Shown here: piece after piece, positions 1 to 6,766 of the stretch
Layout of the letters: each line of letters starts with the position of its first letter
Numbering within the stretch: the first letter of the stretch is position 1
Source: Pseudomonadota bacterium
GTDB taxonomy: Bacteria > Pseudomonadota > Alphaproteobacteria > Rhizobiales > Xanthobacteraceae
NCBI GenBank assembly: GCA_023390695.1
Contig: JAEWCJ010000047.1
Coordinates: 1-11,384, forward strand
Direction of reading: 5' to 3'
DNA: 11,384 nt
Translations under genes and position numbers: made by a program
The notes under the pieces: model-generated
Seen by the model: only the letters and a program-made list of their open reading frames with translations
Database searches by the model: none
What the model was told of the DNA's origin: nothing

Positions 1-1
1 T

Positions 2-298
2 TTGCTCTCGGACGCGGGCCTGAGGCGGCGGGCGGGCGCGCCCGCCGGCTATGGCGGGTTCATTCCGCTGGAAAAGCTGATCGTGCTGAAACCGGATCTC
101 GTCTTTCTGAAGGATCCGCCGGCAGCGCCGTCGGATCAGGGCGCCCTGTATCTGACGCATCCGGCAATCCGTGAGCTTTATCCAGACAATCGCCGGGTGG
201 CGCTGCCGACCCGCTACACGATGTGCGGCGGCCCGGCCTTGGTCGCGGCATTCGATTATCTGGCGGACGTGCTGCGTAAACTGCCGGCGGCTCGCTGA
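2..298 (+). CDS. Partial FecB/BtuF-type ABC transporter substrate-binding protein (C-terminal end)
   Basis: The reading frame is open from the window edge to a TGA at 296-298, so only the last 98 or so residues are present and the start lies outside. What is visible fits the C-terminal lobe of the Peripla_BP_2 family (binding proteins for ferric siderophores, heme or cobalamin): a segment of the type 'LEKLIVLKPDLVFLKD', then 'HPAIRELYPDNRRVALP', then a terminal helix 'ALVAAFDYLADVLRKL'. Family members deliver an iron complex or corrinoid to an inner-membrane ABC permease from the periplasm. The ligand cannot be told from this fragment. Its last 43 nt overlap, on the opposite strand, the end of another protein of the same fold. 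Partner permease and ATPase genes, if any, must lie to the left of the window. Confidence 0.75.
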   Translation: MLSDAGLRRRAGAPAGYGGFIPLEKLIVLKPDLVFLKDPPAAPSDQGALYLTHPAIRELYPDNRRVALPTRYTMCGGPALVAAFDYLADVLRKLPAAR

Positions 299-1083
299 GT
301 GGCCATCCATTCTTCGATCACGCTGGCAAGCGCATCGAGACCGTCGGTCAGCGCCGCCGGGCCCGGCTGCAGGATCAGGGTGGACTTGATCTCGCGCAGA
401 AAGCCGGAGCGCACCGCGGGAATGGATGCAAAGCCAGGACGCGCCGCGACTTTCGCCGGGACGAACTTCTTGCCGCACCAGGAGCCGACGATGATGTCGG
501 GCGAGGCCGCGATCACCTGTTGCGGCGAAACGATGCGTTCCTTCGCGCCTTTCTGAATCGACAGATCGGGAAAGACATCCACGCCGCCCGCCGCTTCAAT
601 CAGTTCCGCCACCCAGCGGATGCCGGAAATCATCGGGTCGTCCCATTCCTCGAAATAGATCCGCGGCCTGACCGGAAAATCTGCTGTCCGGTGCCGGATG
701 CGCGCGACGCGGTCGGCAAGCTGCTTTGCCAGCGCGTCGGCTTTGGCGCCGGCGCCGGTCAATGCGCCGAGGGTGCGGATCATGTCGAGAATGCCGGCCA
801 GGTCGCGCTGGTTGAACGCATGCACGGCAACGCCGGCGCGGATCAGCTCCGCCACGATCTCGGCCTGCAGGTCGGAAAAGGCGAGAACGAGATCGGGCGC
901 CAGCGCGCGGATCTTCGGCACGTCGGCACTGACGAATGCCGAGACGCGCGGCTTTTCCTTGCGCACCTGCGGCGGCCGCACGGCGTAGCCCGACACGCCG
1001 ACGATGCGACGGTCCTCGCCGAGGAGATACAGCGTCTCGACGGTTTCCTCGGTCAGGCAGACGATGCGCTCGGGCGGAAACAT
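256..1083 (-). CDS. BtuF-like (Peripla_BP_2) binding protein without signal peptide
   Basis: This 275-residue protein has the BtuF/FecB fold: an N-terminal lobe starting 'RIVCLTEETVETLYLLG' (residues 6-22), the 'KIRALAPDLVLAFSD' segment (57-71), a linker helix around 95-130, and a C-terminal lobe with 'SPDIIVGSWCGKKF' (194-207) and 'LQPGPAALTDGLDAL' (238-252). Such proteins are often annotated 'cobalamin-binding protein', but no ligand is proven by sequence. No signal peptide is present, and none can be gained by moving the start: the in-frame codon 12 nt upstream of the ATG is the TAA that ends modC. It therefore probably acts in the cytoplasm, unlike classical binding proteins. It follows modC by 9 nt in the same frame and looks like the last gene of the mod operon. 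No good Shine-Dalgarno sequence precedes it, so coupled translation is likely. Its final 14 codons overlap the opposing gene. Confidence 0.85.
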   Translation of the reverse strand: MFPPERIVCLTEETVETLYLLGEDRRIVGVSGYAVRPPQVRKEKPRVSAFVSADVPKIRALAPDLVLAFSDLQAEIVAELIRAGVAVHAFNQRDLAGILDMIRTLGALTGAGAKADALAKQLADRVARIRHRTADFPVRPRIYFEEWDDPMISGIRWVAELIEAAGGVDVFPDLSIQKGAKERIVSPQQVIAASPDIIVGSWCGKKFVPAKVAARPGFASIPAVRSGFLREIKSTLILQPGPAALTDGLDALASVIEEWMATQRAAGSLRSTSAR

Positions 1084-1092
1084 CGGCCGAGC

Positions 1093-1779
1093 TTACGCGA
1101 AAAACTCCGCCCGCGTGTCCTCAAGAATCTCGACGCCGCCGGTGGCGCGGACCTCGCCGTCCTCCAGCCGCACGACGGTAGTAGCGATGCGGCGGATCTC
1201 GGCGGGCGAATGGCTGACATAGATCATCGGCACATGCCCCTCGTCGCGGAGCCGTTCGAGATAGGGAAAAATCTCCGCCTTGCGCGCGGAATCGAGGGAG
1301 GCCAGCGGCTCGTCGAGCAGGAGCAGGCGCGGCTGCATCAGCAGGGCGCGCCCGATGGCTATTCTCTGGCGTTCGCCGCCCGACAGCGCGCCCGGACGCC
1401 GGTCCAGCAGATGGCCGATTCCGAGCAGCGTCACGACCCGCTCGAACGCCGTCTTGTCGGATTTGCGTCCCGACATCCAGCGGCCGTAATCCAGGTTCGC
1501 GCGCACATTCAGGTGCGGAAACAGCCGGCCCTCCTGAAACACATAGCCGATGCCGCGTTTGTGCGGCGGGACATTCACGCCGGTGGCGGAATCGAACAGG
1601 ACTTCGTCGTCGATCGCAATGCGTCCGCGATCCGGCTTCAGCAATCCCGCGATCATGCTGACCACGGATGTCTTGCCGGAGCCGGATGCGCCGAAAAGCG
1701 CGGTTACCCCGTGTTCGGTTGCGAACTTCGCGTTGAGGACAAATTCGCCGAGGCGTTTGTGAATATCGACCGTCAGCAT
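1093..1779 (-). CDS. modC: Molybdate ABC transporter ATP-binding protein ModC, short form
   Basis: This is the ATPase that powers molybdate import on the inner face of the cytoplasmic membrane. Visible motifs in the 228-residue product are Walker [10 protein letters not shown] (30-38), Q-loop glutamine 82, signature LSGGERQ (132-138), Walker B LLLLDEP (152-158) and H-loop histidine 190. The ATG at 1779 is chosen because it gives the typical start '[13 protein letters not shown]' and sits one base after the modB stop (TAG-C-ATG). The frame stays open upstream to 1863, but that extension lies inside modB and has no ABC homology. Classical ModC is about 350 residues, with a C-terminal TOBE/Mop domain that binds molybdate. 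Here the protein ends at 228, just after the ATPase core, so that domain is absent. Sulfate or tungstate specificity cannot be fully excluded, but the ModA and ModB neighbours favour molybdate. Confidence 0.92.
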   Translation of the reverse strand: MLTVDIHKRLGEFVLNAKFATEHGVTALFGASGSGKTSVVSMIAGLLKPDRGRIAIDDEVLFDSATGVNVPPHKRGIGYVFQEGRLFPHLNVRANLDYGRWMSGRKSDKTAFERVVTLLGIGHLLDRRPGALSGGERQRIAIGRALLMQPRLLLLDEPLASLDSARKAEIFPYLERLRDEGHVPMIYVSHSPAEIRRIATTVVRLEDGEVRATGGVEILEDTRAEFFA

Positions 1780-1780
1780 G

Positions 1781-2476
1781 CTAGTCCCCGTGATAGCGCA
1801 TGCCGGCGCGGCGGGCGAACCATTCCGAGACGATGAGCGCAACCAGCGACAAGGCAATCGCAATCATCACCAGGCGCCCCGCCGCGGCATCGCCGCCGGG
1901 AATGTTGGTATAGGTATAGATGGCGGCGGAAATGGTCTGGGTTTCGCCGGGGATGTTCGACACGAAGGTGATGGTGGCGCCGAATTCGCCGAGCGCCTTG
2001 GCGAAACAGAGCACCATGCCGGCAATGACGCCCGACAAGGCGAGCGGCAGGGTCACCGTCGCGAAGACCCAGAACGGGCTGGCGCCGAGCGTCGACGCTG
2101 CGGCCTCCAGCCGCCGGTCGATGGCTTCGATCGACAGCCGGATCGCCCGCACCATGAGGGGAAATCCCATGACGCCGCAGGCGAGCGCCGCGCCGGTCCA
2201 GCGGAACGAGAACACGATGCCGAAATGCTCATACAGAAACGAGCCGATCGGCCCGCGCCGCCCGAACGAAATTAGCAGCAGATAGCCGGTCACGACGGGC
2301 GGCAGCACCAGCGGCAGATGCACCAGGCCGTCGAGCAGCGCCTTGCCCCAGAATTTCTTGCGCGCGAGCAGCCATGCGACGGCAATGCCGAATGGCAGGG
2401 CTGCCAGCGTCGCCCAGAGCGCGATCCGGAGTGAAAGCCGGATCGCGGTCCATTCTTCAGCAGTGAGTTCGAACAC
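1781..2476 (-). CDS. modB: Molybdate ABC transporter permease ModB
   Basis: This 231-residue integral membrane protein forms the channel of the molybdate importer as a homodimer. About five to six hydrophobic segments are visible (roughly 13-37, 48-70, 92-112, 140-160, 200-220). The cytoplasmic EAA loop that docks on ModC reads '[10 protein letters not shown]' (124-133). The ModB-typical '[21 protein letters not shown]' region follows (161-181). The start is a GTG at 2474-2476, one base after the modA stop (TAA-C-GTG). This mirrors the modB/modC junction and implies translational coupling. The length is usual for ModB. The conserved '[16 protein letters not shown]' stretch makes molybdate more likely than sulfate (CysT/W) specificity. 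Confidence 0.95.
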   Translation of the reverse strand: MFELTAEEWTAIRLSLRIALWATLAALPFGIAVAWLLARKKFWGKALLDGLVHLPLVLPPVVTGYLLLISFGRRGPIGSFLYEHFGIVFSFRWTGAALACGVMGFPLMVRAIRLSIEAIDRRLEAAASTLGASPFWVFATVTLPLALSGVIAGMVLCFAKALGEFGATITFVSNIPGETQTISAAIYTYTNIPGGDAAAGRLVMIAIALSLVALIVSEWFARRAGMRYHGD

Positions 2477-2477
2477 G

Positions 2478-3287
2478 TTACGAGGTCGGCTTGATCAGGA
2501 ACGTGAAGCCGTATTTCTCGAACGTCGACTTTGCCGCCTGCGAGCGCAGGAACGACAGGTAGCCCGTGACTTCAGGCTTGGCGTTGGCGGTTGCCGCGAC
2601 CGGATAGGTGACGGGCGGATGCGAGTTTTCCGGGAAGGTGCCGATGATCTTGACGCCGGAATCGACCTTGGCGTCGGTCTCGTAGACGATACCGAGCGCC
2701 GCTTCTCCGCGCGATACCAGCAGAAGTGCGGCGCGCACATTGTCGGCCATCGCGAATTTCGATTCCGCCGCCGCCCAGGCGCCGAGCTTCTCCAAAGCCG
2801 CCTTGGCGTAGAGACCGACCGGAACCGCCTTCACGTCGCCGGTCGCGATCTTTCCGTCGCCGGCGAGCTTGGCGAGATCGAAGCCCTGGCCGATCGTGAC
2901 GTTGCCGATCTTGGAATCCTTCGGTGCGATCAGCACCAGCTTGTTGCCGAGCAGATTGACGCGCGTGTCGGTCTTGATGGCTTTCTTGTCGACGAGATAG
3001 TCCATCCATTTCAGATCGGCCGAGACGAACACGTCGGCCGGTGCGCCGCTTTCGATCTGCTTCGCAAGAGCGGAACTGGCCGCGTAGCTCGTGACGACCT
3101 TGACGCCGGTGGCCTTGGTGTAGGCGGCGTTCACGTCATCGAGCGCGTTCTTCATCGACGCGGCGGCGAAAACCGTGATGGATTTGTCCTGGGCGGCGGC
3201 GGGCTGGATGCCGGTCAGCCCTGTCAGCAGGGCGGCTGCAATCGTTGCGACAAATGTGCGTCTGAAGACAAATGTGCGTCTGAACAT
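2478..3287 (-). CDS. modA: Periplasmic molybdate-binding protein ModA
   Basis: This 269-residue exported protein captures molybdate in the periplasm and hands it to ModB. An export signal is visible: a basic N-terminus, hydrophobic core 'VATIAAALLTGLTG' (13-26) and a likely signal peptidase site after 'QPAAA' (about residue 32). The mature part starts 'ITVFAAASMKNALDDV' (37-52). It also carries 'YAASSALAKQIESGAPADVFVSAD' type residues (the family's oxyanion-binding serines) and 'GEAALGIVYETDA' with the usual tyrosine. The ATG at 3287 has a GGAG sequence 7 nt upstream (3295-3298). The N-terminus contains a perfect in-frame duplication, FRRTFV twice, from an 18-bp tandem repeat, which makes the n-region longer than usual and gives two twin-arginine pairs. 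It is first in the operon and divergent from the GMC oxidoreductase gene. Confidence 0.95.
   Translation of the reverse strand: MFRRTFVFRRTFVATIAAALLTGLTGIQPAAAQDKSITVFAAASMKNALDDVNAAYTKATGVKVVTSYAASSALAKQIESGAPADVFVSADLKWMDYLVDKKAIKTDTRVNLLGNKLVLIAPKDSKIGNVTIGQGFDLAKLAGDGKIATGDVKAVPVGLYAKAALEKLGAWAAAESKFAMADNVRAALLLVSRGEAALGIVYETDAKVDSGVKIIGTFPENSHPPVTYPVAATANAKPEVTGYLSFLRSQAAKSTFEKYGFTFLIKPTS
3249..3284. repeat. Perfect 18-bp tandem duplication in the modA signal-peptide region
   Basis: The unit gacaaatgtgcgtctgaa occurs at 3249-3266 and again, without mismatch, at 3267-3284. It abuts the modA start codon and encodes FRRTFV twice in frame. The lack of any mismatch suggests a recent duplication or a hypermutable repeat. 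Confidence 0.97.
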
Positions 3288-3294
3288 GGCGGTT

Positions 3295-3298
3295 CTCC
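3295..3298 (-). promoter_or_regulatory. Ribosome binding site of modA
   Basis: On the minus strand GGAG is followed by the 7-nt spacer AACCGCC and the modA ATG at 3287. This supports that start over any internal one. Confidence 0.75.
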
Positions 3299-3471
3299 GG
3301 GTGAGGGCATGCCATCACCTGCAAGGGTGTCTTGGATATTGCGATCGTCCCTGAGGAACCGCCGTTCCGGATGACGCGACGCACGCCCAGCGCGTCGCGG
3401 ATCGCGGGGGCACTTTAGCGATCCAGGCGCGATTGCCAAGCGTGATTTGCGCCTGCACATTTGCGCGTCAT

Positions 3472-3477
3472 GGGAGG
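3472..3477 (+). promoter_or_regulatory. Ribosome binding site of the GMC oxidoreductase gene
   Basis: GGGAGG ends 4 nt before the ATG at 3482. The spacing is short but this is the only purine-rich match near the candidate starts, so it decides for 3482 over 3470 and 3461. Confidence 0.55.
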
Positions 3478-3481
3478 CGGG

Positions 3482-5113
3482 ATGCGCGAACCGGAGCCGC
3501 TGAAAGGCGATTACGACTATGTCATTGTCGGAGCCGGTTCGGCGGGCTGCGTTCTGGCCAACCGCCTGTCGGCCGATCCCGGCAACAAGGTGCTGCTGCT
3601 GGAGGCCGGCGGCCGCGACAACTGGATCTGGTTTCACATTCCGGTCGGCTATCTGTTTGCCATCGGCAATCCGCGCGCGGACTGGATGTTCAAGACCGAA
3701 CCGGTGCCCGGGTTGAACGGGCGCAGTCTGAATTATCCGCGCGGCAAGGTGATCGGCGGCTGCTCGGCGATCAACGCCATGATCTATATGCGCGGGCAGG
3801 CGGGCGACTACGACCATTGGCGCCAGCTCGGACTGAACGGCTGGGGCTGGGACGACGTGAAGCCGGTCTTCCGCAAGCAGCTCGATCATTTCATGGGCGA
3901 AGGAGAGCATCATGGCGCTGGCGGCGAATGGCGCGTGGAATATCCGCGATTGCGCTGGGACATCACGGACGCGTTTCAGGAGGCCGCCGCTCAATACGGC
4001 ATTCCGAAAGTCGCCGATTTCAATACCGGCGACAATGAGGGCGTCGGCTATTTCCATGTGAACCAGAAGCGCGGGCGGCGCTGGTCGTCGGCGCGCGGTT
4101 TTCTCAAGCCGGCGCTGCGGCGCGCAAATCTGCGGTTGGAAACCGGGTGTCTTGCGGAGCGCATCGTTTTCGACGGCAAGCGTGCGGTCGGCGTGCGGTT
4201 TCGTCAGAACGGGGAAGTGAAGCTGGCGCGTTGCAAAGGCGAAATCATCCTCGCCGCCGGTGCCATCGGCTCTCCGCAATTGCTGCTGTTGTCGGGCGTC
4301 GGGCCGGCGCAGCAAGTGAGCCATTTCGGTCTCGATCCCGTGCTCGACCGGCCGGGAGTCGGCGAGAATTTGCAGGATCATCTGCAATTGCGGATGATCT
4401 ACAAATTGTCGGGCGTGACCACGCTGAACGAAACCTATCGCTCGCTCATTCGCCGCGCCGGGATGGGGCTGGATTATGCGCTGCGCCGGCGCGGTCCGTT
4501 GACCATGGCGCCATCGCAGCTCGGCGCGTTCACGCGCTCGGATGCCGATCAGGACCGGCCGAATATCCAGTATCATGTCCAGCCGTTGTCGCTCGACAAG
4601 TTCGGCGATCCGCTGCATCCCTTCCCGGCTTTCACCGTCAGCGTCGCCAATCTGCGGCCGACGAGCCGCGGTCACGTCCGGCTGAATTCGCCCAGCCCGG
4701 ACGACGCCCCGCTGATCCAGCCGAATTATCTGTCGACCGACGCAGACCGCAGGGTGGCGGCGGATTCGATTCGGGTGACGCGCGGAATCATTGCGCAGCC
4801 GGCCCTGCAGAAATTCTCGCCGGTGGAATATCTTCCCGGTGCTGCCGTGCGGGACGACGACGAAGCCGGATTGATCAAGGCGGCCGGCGATATCGGCACC
4901 ACGATCTTTCACCCGGTCGGAACCGCGAAAATGGGGCGGCGCGATGACAAACTTGCGGTCGCTGACGAACGATTGCACGTGATCGGTCTTGAGGGCTTGC
5001 GCATCGCCGACGCATCGGTCATGCCCATGATCACCTCGGGCAATACCAACTCGCCCACGATGATGATCGCAGACAAGGCGGCAGCCATGATCCTGGAAGA
5101 TGCAAGGTACTGA
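3482..5113 (+). CDS. GMC-family FAD-dependent oxidoreductase (choline/alcohol dehydrogenase-like)
   Basis: This 543-residue flavoprotein should oxidise an alcohol to an aldehyde using bound FAD. The ADP-binding motif 'VIVGAGSAGCVLANRLS' is at residues 14-30, followed by 'LLLEAGG'. The GMC signature-1-like block 'NYPRGKVIGGCSAINAMIYM' lies near 85-105, and 'LAAGAIGSPQLLLLSGVGP' matches signature 2. The C-terminal catalytic pair is probably H477 (in 'FHPVGTAKMG') and N521 (in 'GNTNSPTMMIADKAA'), 44 residues apart as in choline oxidase. No signal peptide is seen. The ATG at 3482 is preferred because GGGAGG lies just upstream. An ATG at 3470 and a TTG at 3461 are in frame but lack a Shine-Dalgarno sequence. 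The substrate cannot be assigned: choline, glycol and medium-chain alcohol enzymes all share these motifs, and no betaine-aldehyde dehydrogenase or regulator is adjacent. It is probably cotranscribed with the Yip1 gene. Confidence 0.93.
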   Translation: MREPEPLKGDYDYVIVGAGSAGCVLANRLSADPGNKVLLLEAGGRDNWIWFHIPVGYLFAIGNPRADWMFKTEPVPGLNGRSLNYPRGKVIGGCSAINAMIYMRGQAGDYDHWRQLGLNGWGWDDVKPVFRKQLDHFMGEGEHHGAGGEWRVEYPRLRWDITDAFQEAAAQYGIPKVADFNTGDNEGVGYFHVNQKRGRRWSSARGFLKPALRRANLRLETGCLAERIVFDGKRAVGVRFRQNGEVKLARCKGEIILAAGAIGSPQLLLLSGVGPAQQVSHFGLDPVLDRPGVGENLQDHLQLRMIYKLSGVTTLNETYRSLIRRAGMGLDYALRRRGPLTMAPSQLGAFTRSDADQDRPNIQYHVQPLSLDKFGDPLHPFPAFTVSVANLRPTSRGHVRLNSPSPDDAPLIQPNYLSTDADRRVAADSIRVTRGIIAQPALQKFSPVEYLPGAAVRDDDEAGLIKAAGDIGTTIFHPVGTAKMGRRDDKLAVADERLHVIGLEGLRIADASVMPMITSGNTNSPTMMIADKAAAMILEDARY

Positions 5114-5116
5114 GCG

Positions 5117-5710
5117 ATGGTGCGTGTGAAGCTCAACCTGTTGCAACGGGTCAAGAACATCCTGCTGACGCCGCGCACCGAATGGCCGGTGATCGAACGC
5201 GAATTCACCGAGCCGGCCTTTCTGTTCGTGCGCTACGTTGCGATCCTGGCGCTCATTCCGGCGCTGGCGGGATTCATCGGGCAGTCGCTTGTCGGGGTCA
5301 CGGTTTCGGTCGGAACGTTCCGCGAGCCCATCGTTTCGGGACTTGCGAATGCCGCGATCAGCTATCTGTTGTCCTTTGTCATCGTCTATGTGGTGGCGAT
5401 GGCCGCCGATCTGCTTGCGCAGTCCTTCGGCGGTAGGCGCAATTCTCTGCAGGCGCTGAAACTCTCGGTCTACGCACATACGCCGGTCTGGCTGTCCGGC
5501 GTCTTTCTCGTGATGCCGGGGCTGCGCTTTCTGACGGTGCTTGGACTTTACAGCCTCGTCCTTGTGTGGATGGGGGCGACGCCCGTGATGGACGTGCCGC
5601 GCAAACGCGCGCCGCTCTTCGCGCTTGCGGTCGTGGCCATCGGCGTGATCGTCACTCTTGCGTTGGCGCTGATCACGGCGGTCGTCTTCGCGTTGCCGCG
5701 CAAATTCTGA
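5117..5710 (+). CDS. Yip1-domain integral membrane protein
   Basis: This 197-residue protein has a short amphipathic, basic N-terminus ('LLQRVKNILLTPRTEWPVI', 8-26) and then about five hydrophobic helices (roughly 34-60, 72-98, 117-135, 137-156, 166-192). The start 'RVKNILLTPRTEWPVIE' and the block 'GLYSLVLVWMGATPVMDVP' (143-161) are typical of bacterial Yip1/YIPF-like proteins. Their molecular function in bacteria is not established. The gene begins 3 nt after the oxidoreductase stop, so the two are very probably one transcript, but nothing shows a functional link. It ends 17 nt before the convergent endopeptidase gene. A role in membrane organisation or transport is inference from the fold name only. 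Confidence 0.85.
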   Translation: MVRVKLNLLQRVKNILLTPRTEWPVIEREFTEPAFLFVRYVAILALIPALAGFIGQSLVGVTVSVGTFREPIVSGLANAAISYLLSFVIVYVVAMAADLLAQSFGGRRNSLQALKLSVYAHTPVWLSGVFLVMPGLRFLTVLGLYSLVLVWMGATPVMDVPRKRAPLFALAVVAIGVIVTLALALITAVVFALPRKF

Positions 5711-5727
5711 GCGCGGATTATCTGCCT

Positions 5728-6666
5728 CTAGGGGGCGACCAGCACCTGCCGGCAAGCGGCGGGCAGATCCGCCATTGTCAGCGGCGGCTTCGGTTTCCGC
5801 GGCTCTTTCGGCGGCGGCTGGTTGAGGATGCTGTCCTGGAACCAGTAATCCAGCTCCTTGCCGCAGCCGTCGCTCTGCGGGGGTGCCTCCTGCGCCTTGC
5901 AATCGGGGCTGTCCTTCGGACAGACGATGCGCACGTGGAAATGGTAGTTGTGGCCCCACCAGGGACGCACCTTGTGCAGCCATGAGCGGTTGCTGCCGGC
6001 CTCGCGGCACAAGGCCTTTTTGATCGCCGCATTGACGATGATGCGCTCGACCTTCGGATCTTCCGCGGCAGCGCGGATGATGGCGGTGTGCTGCGGGGTC
6101 CAGATTGCGGGGTCGATGTCCTTGCGGTCCGGCCGCACCACATTGGTGGCCGACATCTCTTCGCGCTCGGCGCGCGTCAATTCGCGCGCCGGCATCGGGG
6201 TCAGCCAGATGTCGGCGTCGAGACCGACCTGATGGCTGGCATGTCCGGTCAGCATCGGGCCGCCGCGCGCCTGCGTCATATCCCCGACCAGCAGACCGCG
6301 CCAGCCGACGGCCGGCGCCTTGCTGGCCAGCGTCTCCAGCGTGCGGACCAGATCGGGATGGCCCCAGTTGCGGTTGCGCGACAGCCGCATGACCTGCCAG
6401 GTCTTGCCGTTGATCGGCAGGGCCACGGCGCCGGCAAGGCAGCCGCGCGTGTAATAGCCGATGGAGCGTGCCTGCAGATTGGCCGGACGCGGCTTGCGGC
6501 CGAACAATTCCTTGGCCGGGTTTTTGGGATCGTCGGGATTGGCGAGTGGCGGCAGCGGCTTGGGCGTCAGGCTGCCGACCGCCTGCGCGGATGCGGTGTC
6601 GGCCGGTTGCGCGCTTAAGGAAGCGGCAAGAGCCATCGCGATAAGATGAAACGGCAGCGCGCGCAT
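5728..6666 (-). CDS. mepA: Penicillin-insensitive murein endopeptidase, MepA family (peptidase M74)
   Basis: This 312-residue secreted zinc enzyme should cleave D,D and possibly L,D peptide cross-links in peptidoglycan. A signal peptide covers about residues 1-28 ('ALPFHLIAMALAASLSAQ', then a cleavage site around 'ASAQA'). The metal site is visible as 'GHASHQVGLDADIW' (141-154), with H145 and D152 in the family's H-x6-D spacing, and 'WWGHNYHFHVRIVCP' (236-250), with H244 the likely third ligand. Other family blocks are 'RSIGYYTRGCLAGAVALP' and 'RNRNWGHPDLVRTLE'. It is longer than E. coli MepA (about 274 residues), mainly through a proline- and lysine-rich tail after 280 ('NQPPPKEPRKPKPP'). 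Cysteines at 76, 220, 249, 256, 268 and 305 could form periplasmic disulfides. The gene is divergent from the L,D-transpeptidase gene. Confidence 0.95.
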   Translation of the reverse strand: MRALPFHLIAMALAASLSAQPADTASAQAVGSLTPKPLPPLANPDDPKNPAKELFGRKPRPANLQARSIGYYTRGCLAGAVALPINGKTWQVMRLSRNRNWGHPDLVRTLETLASKAPAVGWRGLLVGDMTQARGGPMLTGHASHQVGLDADIWLTPMPARELTRAEREEMSATNVVRPDRKDIDPAIWTPQHTAIIRAAAEDPKVERIIVNAAIKKALCREAGSNRSWLHKVRPWWGHNYHFHVRIVCPKDSPDCKAQEAPPQSDGCGKELDYWFQDSILNQPPPKEPRKPKPPLTMADLPAACRQVLVAP

Positions 6667-6766
6667 GTGTCCGGTCTAGCGAGCTGTGGGTGATTTGTCA
6701 GCCATTTTGCACCGGCCAATGGATTGCGGGTTGCAGGCCATTTGAGGATTTCGGGGGCAGCCAGAC
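6667..6766. promoter_or_regulatory. Divergent promoter region between the murein endopeptidase and L,D-transpeptidase genes
   Basis: These 100 bp separate the two divergent starts and must carry both promoters or a shared control region. No clear -35/-10 hexamers, palindrome or strong Shine-Dalgarno sequence were recognised. A GGGGG run lies about 11 nt before the transpeptidase ATG. Confidence 0.4.

Larger units (their letters stand above)
3288..3481. promoter_or_regulatory. Divergent intergenic region between modA and the GMC oxidoreductase gene
   Basis: This 194-bp stretch must hold the promoters of both the mod operon and the oxidoreductase gene, but no convincing -35/-10 pair was recognised. 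It contains an inverted repeat with 8-bp perfect arms (cgcgacgc at 3375-3382, gcgtcgcg at 3392-3399, 9-nt loop), with no T-run, so a protein-binding or leader structure is more likely than a terminator. A shorter 5-bp inverted repeat (ggaac/gttcc) lies at 3355-3368. A partial match to one ModE half-site lies at 3335-3345 (minus strand ATCGCAATATC), without a matching second half. Regulation by molybdate is therefore unproven from sequence. Confidence 0.5.

Noticed and set aside
520..1836. A 438-codon open frame on the plus strand opposite the BtuF-like gene and modC
   Set aside because: It is antisense to modC with all its ABC motifs; the composition is that of a shadow frame and no domain is seen.
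2343..3374. A 343-codon open frame on the plus strand opposite modA
   Set aside because: It is antisense to a confident ModA, and its product shows only R/D/G/H-rich shadow composition.
3224..6010. A 928-codon open frame on the minus strand opposite the GMC and Yip1 genes
   Set aside because: It overlaps several genes with clear family motifs, its product is rich in R, H, Q, D and P without a recognisable domain, and long antisense frames are expected in high-GC coding DNA.
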